From NCBI GenBank assembly GCA_017543165.1, contig JAFYGL010000774.1, positions 1 to 5,068 on the forward strand: 5,068 nt of DNA, read 5' to 3'. The first letter of the stretch is position 1; every line of letters begins with the position of its first letter. Source of the DNA: Victivallales bacterium (GTDB taxonomy: Bacteria; Verrucomicrobiota; Lentisphaeria; Oligosphaerales; Oligosphaeraceae). Made by a program: the position numbers and the translations under genes. Positions 1-5,068 of this stretch are shown in pieces. The notes under the pieces are model-generated. The model ran no database searches. It saw nothing but the letters and a program-made list of their open reading frames with translations, and was not told the origin of the DNA.

Positions 1-522
1 GACCCAGTCGCAGCAGGGTTCACCTGCCTCGGTATGGGCACAGATCTTCTGGAAGATGTCCTTCACGTATGGCCATGCTTCTGGTGAGCCGCCAGGCATC
101 ATGCTGGGGCCAGTCAATGCGCCTTCTTCGCCGCCTGAGACGCCTGTTCCGATGAAGCGGAAGCCTTTGCTTTCAAGGTATTGAGTGCGGCGTGTGGTGT
201 CTGGGAAGTGGCTGTTTCCGCCATCGATGATGATGTCGCCAGGTTCCAGAAAGGGGATCGGCTTTTCGATGAAGTCGTCAGCTGCCTGTCCTGCCTTGAC
301 CATGAGCATGATCTTGTGAGGGCGCTTGAGGGATGCGACCAATTCCTCGATGCTGTGTGCGCCGATGATGTTCTTTCCCTTGGCGCGACCATTGATGAAG
401 TCATCCACTTTGCTGACAGTGCGGTTGAAGCACGCCACTGTGAAGCCCTTGCTTTCCATGTTGAGAATGAGATTCTCGCCCATAACTGCGAGACCGATGA
501 GACCGATGTCAGCCTGTGCCAT
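1..522 (-). CDS. gnd: 6-phosphogluconate dehydrogenase, decarboxylating (N-terminal third, cut by window edge)
   Basis: This enzyme catalyses NADP-dependent oxidative decarboxylation of 6-phosphogluconate to ribulose 5-phosphate in the cytosolic pentose phosphate pathway. Only 174 codons are present, with no stop, against about 470-490 in the family; the rest lies beyond the left edge. Visible here are the Rossmann dinucleotide motif near residues 7-15 (GLIGLAVMG), the FNRT segment at residues 32-35 whose Asn-Arg-Thr normally favours NADP, the DGGNS motif at 100-104, and the substrate-site signature GVSGGEEGALTGPSMMPGG at 127-145. The start ATG (520-522) gives the canonical N-terminus MAQADIGLIG and is preceded by a modest AAGGG at 531-535, 8 nt upstream. 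The gene lies 101 bp downstream of metG on the same strand. I see no good promoter in that gap, so read-through from metG is possible. The family call is very secure. The choice of gnd over a paralogue name rests on the sequence motifs alone. Confidence 0.95.
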   Translation of the reverse strand, partial: MAQADIGLIGLAVMGENLILNMESKGFTVACFNRTVSKVDDFINGRAKGKNIIGAHSIEELVASLKRPHKIMLMVKAGQAADDFIEKPIPFLEPGDIIIDGGNSHFPDTTRRTQYLESKGFRFIGTGVSGGEEGALTGPSMMPGGSPEAWPYVKDIFQKICAHTEAGEPCCDWV

Positions 523-594
523 TTCTTTTTCCCTTGATTTTGTTTGTTATTAAGACCACTGCCGAGTGGCTGTGGCCGTTCCAATTGTCGTATG

Positions 595-616
595 GGCGGG
601 GAACGATTCCCCCGCC
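595..616 (-). terminator. GC-rich hairpin in the metG-gnd gap, possible terminator without U-tract
   Basis: An inverted repeat starts 8 bp past the metG stop. The left arm is GGCGGGGAA (595-603), the loop is CGA, and the right arm is TTCCCCCGCC (607-616), pairing over about 9 bp with one bulged C. In the metG direction the sequence after the stem is CATACGACAATTGG, with no run of T, so it is not a classical intrinsic terminator. A second short stem, CCACT/AGTGG with loop GCCG, follows at 556-569. The pair could be a weak or Rho-assisted terminator, an RNA-stabilising or processing element between metG and gnd, or chance. I infer a role only from its position and stem strength. Confidence 0.3.
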
Positions 617-623
617 GCAAATA

Positions 624-2651
624 TCATCCAACGGCAGAGCCTGGCGGCAGTGAGCCGTCAAGTGTCACCAGGCGGAGGTTTTCGCCGAACTTGGCTGCCA
701 GCAGCATGCCGAATGACTTGACTTTGCGAAGTTCAACTGGTTTCAGGTTTGCCACGATTACAATGCTCTTGCCTACAAGTTGCTCTGGCGTGTACCATTC
801 TGCAATGCCTGAGACAATCTGCCTTGTTTCATCTTCGCCTTCGCCAGTTGATATTTGAAGTTTCAGCAGTTTCTTTGCGCCTTCGATGTGCTCTGCAGCA
901 AGTATCTGGGCTGTTACCAGGCGGACCTTGTTGAAATCCTCGATGGTGACTGGCTCATATACCTGCGGTTTTTCCGCTGCCTTTTTCTCTTTCTTGACTG
1001 GCTTTTCTGCCTTTGGCTCTGCATCGTCCGCCACTGGTCCCCAAATTGCCTCGTAGTCGATGCGGGGGAACAACGGCGGTATCTTGGTGACTTTTGAACC
1101 TGGCTTCAGAGCACTCCAGGTAGTGAGTTTGGAGTAAACTGGCTCCACTTCGTCCTGTGACAGGCCCAATGCCAGGCGCAGTTCTGTCATTTTTGCAGGC
1201 ATCACAGGATACAGCAGGCCAGAGACTATGCGCAGGCCTTCCAGCAGGTTGCGGATTATGCGTGCCTGCTCCTCCACCTTGCCTTCTTTTGCCAGCACCC
1301 ATGGTTTCTGGGAATCCACGTATGCATTGCCAGCGCGCACGGCTGCCATCACATCTGCCAGTGCCCTGTCCAGTTCCAGTTTGTCAATGTAGCCTGGATT
1401 GCCTGGCGTGCCGCCCAATGCCTTTGCCACGCCGATGGTCTTTTCCCTGAGTTCTGCCGATGCCTCGTCTTCCAGGTTTTCCACTTCCGGCACAAATCCG
1501 CCGTTGAATTTCTCCAGCAGTGCGAATGCGCGGTTCACCAGGTTGCCCAGGGTGTTTGCCAGGTCGGAATTGTACTTCAGGTTAAAGAGATAGCGTGTGA
1601 AGTTGGCGTCCTGCCCGATTGTCATGGCGGCGCTGAGGTAGTAGCGCAGCGCATCGCAGCCATGGGAGGCCAGGAATTCGCGCGGGTCTATCACATTGCC
1701 CAGCGACTTGCTCATCTTGGTGTCGTTAGTGAGCCACCAGCCGTGGACGAACACGGTCTTTGGCAGTGGCAAGCCCATTGCCATGAGCATTGTGGGCCAA
1801 TACACCGTATGCGGCTTGAGTATGTCCTTGCCAATGAGGTGGAAGTTTACTGGCCACCACTTGCTGAATTCCTCTTCGTCCCTTAGATAGCCGATGGCGC
1901 TGATGTAGTTCACCAGTGCGTCAAACCATACGTATGTGACGAAGTTGTTGTCGAAGGGCAGGGGGATGCCCCAGGAAAGACGTTCCTTGGGTCTGCCGAT
2001 GCAGAGGTCATTCAGTTTGTTGCGGTTGCCGTTGCTGTCCTTGCTGGTGAGGAAGCCCAGTGTTTCGTTGCGGAATTTTGTGGGCTGGATGAATTCGGGA
2101 TGTTCCTGTATGTACTGGATGAGCCTGTCCTGGTACTGCCCCATTTTGAAGTAGTAGCTTTCCTCATTCCGTTGTTCCAGCGCTCTGTTGCAGTTGGGAC
2201 AGAGGTGCTCATTGCCGCTTTCGCCGCATTTCACGTCTTTTTCCGTGATATATGCCTCGCATCCGACGCAGTACCAGCCGCTGTAGGCGGCCTTGTAGAT
2301 TTCTCCCTTGTCGTACAGGTTCTGGAGTATTTGGGAGACCACCTGCTTATGGCGTTCCTGCGTGGTGCGTATGAAATCGTCGTTGGTGATGTTCAGGTCC
2401 TTCCACAGGTTTGAGAATGTGAGGATGACCTTGTCGCAGTAGTCCAGTGGGGGCGTATTGCATTTAGCCGCGGCGTTCTGCACCTTCTGCCCGTGTTCGT
2501 CCGTGCCAGTGAGAAAATGGGTCGGCACTCCCAGCAGGCGGTGGTATCTTGCCAGCGTGTCAGCCAGGATTGTGGTATATGCGTGCCCGATATGGGGGCG
2601 GTCGTTTACATAGTAGATAGGCGTTGTTATATAGAAGTTGTTCTCGTTCAT
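624..2651 (-). CDS. metG: methionyl-tRNA synthetase with C-terminal tRNA-binding domain
   Basis: This cytosolic class I aminoacyl-tRNA synthetase charges tRNA-Met using ATP and supplies both initiator and elongator Met-tRNA. It has 675 residues, typical of the dimeric form. In order it shows the HIGH motif at about 20-23 (PHIGHAYTT), a zinc knuckle in the connective peptide with Cys128, Cys131, Cys151 and Cys154 (CVGC and CPNC), the WFDALVNYISAIGY segment near 242-255, the KMSKS loop at 312-316, and an anticodon-binding helical domain at about 350-500. A charged Lys/Glu/Ala/Pro linker follows at about 543-563, then an OB-fold tRBD domain (Trbp111-like) from about 571 to the end, which in the family mediates dimerisation. 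There is one CX2C pair on each side, so a single zinc site; Cys142 between them is extra. The start at 2649-2651 is fixed by AAGGAG at 2661-2666, 9 nt upstream. No frameshift or missing key residue is seen. The gene lies 86 bp after the permease and may have its own promoter. Confidence 0.98.
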   Translation of the reverse strand: MNENNFYITTPIYYVNDRPHIGHAYTTILADTLARYHRLLGVPTHFLTGTDEHGQKVQNAAAKCNTPPLDYCDKVILTFSNLWKDLNITNDDFIRTTQERHKQVVSQILQNLYDKGEIYKAAYSGWYCVGCEAYITEKDVKCGESGNEHLCPNCNRALEQRNEESYYFKMGQYQDRLIQYIQEHPEFIQPTKFRNETLGFLTSKDSNGNRNKLNDLCIGRPKERLSWGIPLPFDNNFVTYVWFDALVNYISAIGYLRDEEEFSKWWPVNFHLIGKDILKPHTVYWPTMLMAMGLPLPKTVFVHGWWLTNDTKMSKSLGNVIDPREFLASHGCDALRYYLSAAMTIGQDANFTRYLFNLKYNSDLANTLGNLVNRAFALLEKFNGGFVPEVENLEDEASAELREKTIGVAKALGGTPGNPGYIDKLELDRALADVMAAVRAGNAYVDSQKPWVLAKEGKVEEQARIIRNLLEGLRIVSGLLYPVMPAKMTELRLALGLSQDEVEPVYSKLTTWSALKPGSKVTKIPPLFPRIDYEAIWGPVADDAEPKAEKPVKKEKKAAEKPQVYEPVTIEDFNKVRLVTAQILAAEHIEGAKKLLKLQISTGEGEDETRQIVSGIAEWYTPEQLVGKSIVIVANLKPVELRKVKSFGMLLAAKFGENLRLVTLDGSLPPGSAVG

Positions 2652-2660
2652 TTATATTTT

Positions 2661-2666
2661 CTCCTT
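2661..2666 (-). promoter_or_regulatory. strong ribosome binding site of metG
   Basis: AAGGAG on the minus strand lies 9 nt before the metG ATG. It is the best Shine-Dalgarno match in the window and settles the start codon. Confidence 0.85.
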
Positions 2667-2685
2667 GCAAAGTTAAATGTCCAGT

Positions 2686-2713
2686 CTTATGCCGTAGATT
2701 CTCATTATGTAAA
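2686..2713 (-). promoter_or_regulatory. possible sigma70-type promoter for metG
   Basis: On the minus strand a -35-like TTTACA (2708-2713, 5 of 6 to consensus) is followed after 16 bp by CATAAG (2686-2691, 4 of 6 to consensus). Initiation would give a leader of roughly 30 nt ending in the AAGGAG site. The -35 overlaps the edge of a perfect 10-bp palindrome, ATCCGCGGAT (2713-2722), which could be an operator or chance. The permease-metG gap contains no terminator, so this may be a secondary promoter inside a longer transcript. The match is modest and the spacing is one below optimum. Confidence 0.3.
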
Positions 2714-2737
2714 TCCGCGGATAAGAAATATGGGGCG

Positions 2738-4135
2738 TCATTCTATTATCTGCTTGCCGACTTCCCTGTTGCCGAATAGTGCCACTGCCAGAAGCATGAG
2801 GAAGGCCAGCATCAGAACCGCATAGATGGCGCCATATATCACGTATGCGGCAGGGATGGAGCTTTTCGCCGCTAGTGCGTCCGCCATCCAGAAAAGCTGC
2901 CAGTTGGGTATGATTGCATACAATGCGCTTGCCATCAAGCTTCCGCCACCTGGAATGGGTGACGAATACTTCCCTCCTGCTGGTGTGACCGGCGGATTTA
3001 CCGAGCGGCGGAACACGTATGACGTGAATTTGGCTTCCATTCCCTTCGCGCCGCTTGGGACTGTTGTGATTTCATCTTTTATGCGGGTGACATCCCATTT
3101 GTGGGTTGTGCTGTCATAACTTGCCATGAATACAGGCGCCGTGTCCAAATCGTTCACATCGTCCTGCCAGCCTTGCCCATTCTTCCAAGTGGCCTCGGGC
3201 GTGGAGCCCATGTCTGGCAAAGTCGAGGGCTTGTCTCTGTCCGACCATACGATGAAGGCCTCCCCGTTGTCGATGCGGCGTGGCCTGTTCCAGCGTTTCA
3301 CGCCCATTTCAGTGGGGGCGAATGTGTAGTCTGCAATCCAGAGCGGGGCCTTGCCGCGGGGCACCGTGTCATACCATGGTTCCTTTGCGTGCCTGCCGAT
3401 GATGTAGTCCGACATAAGTCCCAGCAGGAACAGCACCGAGCAGATGAGCAGGTTGCTGATTAGGTTGAAGCGCGTGCTCAATGTGGTTGCCAGGCCAGCC
3501 ATTGCCCATACGGAATACATGATGAGCAGCAGGGCGGGCACCACGTGCCAGGCCAGTCCAGGCACCTCGCCGTCATATGATTTGAATTGGCCCACCAGGG
3601 CCACTACTGGCAGCAGCACGCAGAGCGACAGCACGGCAATCATGGGGAATGCGGAGCGTGTGGTATAGTTGTGTATGCCTGCCGCCACCATGCTCAGCAC
3701 GATTGCGCCGAAGTACATGTAGAAAAGCGGCATGTCGAAGCGATACTGGTCCGCCGCCACGCGCAGGCAGATCAATGAGGCCACTGCGGTCAGGAACCAG
3801 AACACGGTGACTGCTCCGATGATGCCCAGGATTTTCGCTATGATGAAAACTGGGCGCTGTATTGGCTTGGACAGCAGAAGCAGGGCCGTGCCATTGTTGA
3901 TTTCCCTGGAGACCGCGTAGCTGGAGATCAGCACCGCGACGCCCCAGCCGAACAGCATGGTTGTGGCCATGGCACTGTCTATTACCAGGCGCTCCTGGGC
4001 GCGGAACACGAACATGCTGAAGATCGGGAACAGGCCGATCAGGCAGAGTGCACTGATGAGGACAAGCAGGTAAATAGGCTCTCTCAAGCTTTCCCTGAAG
4101 GTATTTTTAGCAACTTGGTATAATGCTGTGAACAT
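2738..4135 (-). CDS. ABC-2 type transporter permease with a large soluble insertion
   Basis: This 465-residue integral membrane protein looks like the membrane subunit of an ABC transporter of the ABC-2 class. Hydrophobic segments lie at roughly 21-43, 58-75, 96-124, 137-155, 163-182, 196-217 and 225-247, with a last one at 431-455. The N-terminal half carries the family's typical pattern: an amphipathic start (ALYQVAKNTFRESLREPIY), then SREINNGTALLLLSKPIQRPVFIIAKILG at about 76-104. Between the seventh and last helices is a hydrophilic stretch at about 248-400 rich in Trp, Asp, Pro and Gly, which probably forms a separate domain; after it, ALYAIIPNWQLFWMADAL resembles the C-terminal PN-x-x-x-F segment of this family. 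The substrate cannot be told. No ATP-binding subunit is present in the window. The ATG at 4133-4135 has only a weak AGGT 5 nt upstream. The gene follows the exported-protein gene by 60 bp and is probably co-transcribed with it. The class is well supported; the transported substrate is unknown. Confidence 0.85.
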   Translation of the reverse strand: MFTALYQVAKNTFRESLREPIYLLVLISALCLIGLFPIFSMFVFRAQERLVIDSAMATTMLFGWGVAVLISSYAVSREINNGTALLLLSKPIQRPVFIIAKILGIIGAVTVFWFLTAVASLICLRVAADQYRFDMPLFYMYFGAIVLSMVAAGIHNYTTRSAFPMIAVLSLCVLLPVVALVGQFKSYDGEVPGLAWHVVPALLLIMYSVWAMAGLATTLSTRFNLISNLLICSVLFLLGLMSDYIIGRHAKEPWYDTVPRGKAPLWIADYTFAPTEMGVKRWNRPRRIDNGEAFIVWSDRDKPSTLPDMGSTPEATWKNGQGWQDDVNDLDTAPVFMASYDSTTHKWDVTRIKDEITTVPSGAKGMEAKFTSYVFRRSVNPPVTPAGGKYSSPIPGGGSLMASALYAIIPNWQLFWMADALAAKSSIPAAYVIYGAIYAVLMLAFLMLLAVALFGNREVGKQIIE

Positions 4136-4195
4136 GGTTTACCTGCTTGATTGAAGTGTTTGCCGTTGGTGTCTCTGCTTTCTGCGGCCAAAATG

Positions 4196-4705
4196 TTATT
4201 TGTTGACCGCTTCCAGGTTGGCCTTGTACTGGTTGAAACTGAGCGCCAGCTTGTCTGCCTTGAGAAGGTCGCCCAGTGTGGCTGCGTTGCGGCTCCAGTC
4301 ATCGCTGTCCAGAATCATGACACTGTATTCTGCACGTGCCAGGTCAATGAACTTGTGCGGTACGAAGTCGTCTCCACCCAGCACCACAATGCGTTTTGGA
4401 TTCACGTATTTGACGATTGTCATGAAATCATCTGCATTGACAGGTGTGGCTGAGTTTCCTGTTGGGAGGTAGAACAACTGATATGCGCCATCCACATCGG
4501 GGGAAAGCAGAAGCACGGGCTGCTTGCTGTAGTACTGGGCCAAATCCGCCAGCAAACGGCTGTAAACATAGTTGCCTGAGAGAATCAGGGTGTTCGCGCG
4601 GACGCGCCCCGCCCTCTTGAATGGATTGAATGTCAAGGCCTCTGCATTGAATGAAGCCATGATTGCGACTGCTGCCACGAGCACAAAGAGAATCTGTTTT
4701 TTCAT
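4196..4705 (-). CDS. small exported protein of unknown function
   Basis: I do not recognise a named family for this 169-residue protein. It begins with a clear Sec signal peptide: MKKQ, a hydrophobic core at about 5-17, and an Ala-Glu-Ala cleavage site at 21-23, leaving about 146 mature residues. There is no lipobox cysteine, and no cysteine at all, so a soluble periplasmic or secreted protein is likely. The mature part looks alpha/beta: predicted strands NTLILSG (about 38-44), PVLLLSP (63-69), RIVVLGGDD (105-113) and SVMILDSDD (128-136) alternate with helical segments such as YVYSRLLADLAQYYS. The PKRIVVLGG stretch and overall rhythm loosely recall CWB2-type cell-wall-binding repeats, but this is only a visual resemblance. 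The start has AGGAG at 4713-4717, 7 nt upstream, and a strong promoter before it. It is first in the run, 60 bp ahead of the permease, hinting at a joint envelope role. The gene is real; its function is unknown. Confidence 0.8.
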   Translation of the reverse strand: MKKQILFVLVAAVAIMASFNAEALTFNPFKRAGRVRANTLILSGNYVYSRLLADLAQYYSKQPVLLLSPDVDGAYQLFYLPTGNSATPVNADDFMTIVKYVNPKRIVVLGGDDFVPHKFIDLARAEYSVMILDSDDWSRNAATLGDLLKADKLALSFNQYKANLEAVNK

Positions 4706-4712
4706 TTAATAA

Positions 4713-4717
4713 CTCCT
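4713..4717 (-). promoter_or_regulatory. ribosome binding site of the exported-protein gene
   Basis: AGGAG on the minus strand lies 7 nt before the ATG at 4703-4705. With the signal peptide beginning directly at that Met, it fixes the start. Confidence 0.75.
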
Positions 4718-4759
4718 GATCGAGTGGTTATATTTGTACATACCCAAGACAATTTTTCC

Positions 4760-4788
4760 ATAATATATACGTTTATCACCGCTTTCAA
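4760..4788 (-). promoter_or_regulatory. sigma70-type promoter for the exported protein-permease unit
   Basis: On the minus strand the -35 TTGAAA (4783-4788, 5 of 6 to consensus) and the -10 TATTAT (4760-4765, 5 of 6) are separated by exactly 17 bp. Transcription would begin near 4752-4754, giving a leader of about 47-49 nt that ends in the AGGAG site. Upstream, at roughly -49 to -65, lies a T7-CAAG-A6 block (4801-4817) in the region where AT-rich UP elements contact the RNA polymerase alpha subunit. No intrinsic terminator is visible between this promoter and the permease stop, so it probably drives both genes. Confidence 0.7.
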
Positions 4789-4800
4789 TTTACTTGGCTG

Positions 4801-4817
4801 TTTTTTTCAAGAAAAAA
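4801..4817. promoter_or_regulatory. A/T-tract inverted repeat upstream of the promoter, possible UP element
   Basis: Seven T followed by CAAG and six A form a near-perfect inverted repeat whose arms are homopolymers. Such tracts bend DNA, and the position upstream of the -35 fits an UP element or a nucleoid-protein site. Read as RNA it would be a weak stem of only A-U pairs, so a terminator is unlikely. The regulatory role is inferred from composition and position only. Confidence 0.3.

Positions 4818-5068
<251 letters not shown>

Noticed and set aside
181..537. Plus-strand open frame of 118 codons opposite gnd
   Set aside because: It is antisense to the strongly conserved 6-phosphogluconate dehydrogenase motifs and its translation shows no family features.
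114..620. Minus-strand open frame of 168 codons overlapping gnd and the metG-gnd gap
   Set aside because: It is in a different frame from gnd, with Ser/Arg-rich translation typical of an off-frame reading, and it spans the intergenic hairpins.
2100..2414. Plus-strand open frame of 104 codons opposite metG
   Set aside because: It overlaps the zinc-knuckle region of metG on the opposite strand, and its hydrophobic look comes from complementing charged codons.
3101..3463. Plus-strand open frame of 120 codons opposite the permease
   Set aside because: It lies fully within the permease reading frame, with no ribosome binding site or recognisable domain.
4801..4817. Intrinsic terminator
   Set aside because: The stem would consist almost only of A-U pairs, with no GC core, and no gene ends nearby in the window.

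Overview
The window is about 5.1 kb of bacterial chromosome of moderate G+C. All four supported genes lie on the minus strand, so the region reads right to left. In transcription order they are a small exported protein of unknown function (4196-4705), an ABC-2 type membrane permease (2738-4135), methionyl-tRNA synthetase metG (624-2651), and the first third of decarboxylating 6-phosphogluconate dehydrogenase gnd, which runs off the left edge (1-522). Coding density is high and gaps are 60-101 bp. Shine-Dalgarno motifs are clear at two of the four starts, so this is ordinary bacterial gene organisation. The taxon cannot be fixed from this sequence. The gene order and the short 9-bp repeat array make me think of a PVC-type gut or environmental bacterium (Lentisphaerota/Verrucomicrobiota), but that is a weak guess.

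Region by region. Positions 4706-5068 carry no supported gene. This stretch holds a convincing sigma70-type promoter (TTGAAA, 17 bp, TATTAT) with an A/T-tract block upstream of it, firing left into the exported-protein gene. Beyond that is about 150 bp of featureless sequence. At the extreme right edge is a 9-bp tandem repeat, GGGACNTAY, with ten full copies, cut by the end of the window. The exported protein and the permease are 60 bp apart with no terminator between them and are probably co-transcribed, which suggests a shared envelope function. The permease has no ATPase partner in the window and carries an unusual soluble insertion of about 150 residues. An 86-bp gap with a possible weak promoter and an excellent ribosome binding site precedes metG. 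A 101-bp gap with a GC-rich hairpin lacking a U-tract separates metG from gnd.

metG and gnd are housekeeping genes and look intact where visible. I see no phage, transposon, CRISPR, toxin-antitoxin or defence module. The least explained items are the GGGACNTAY array, the exported 169-residue protein, and the permease insertion.
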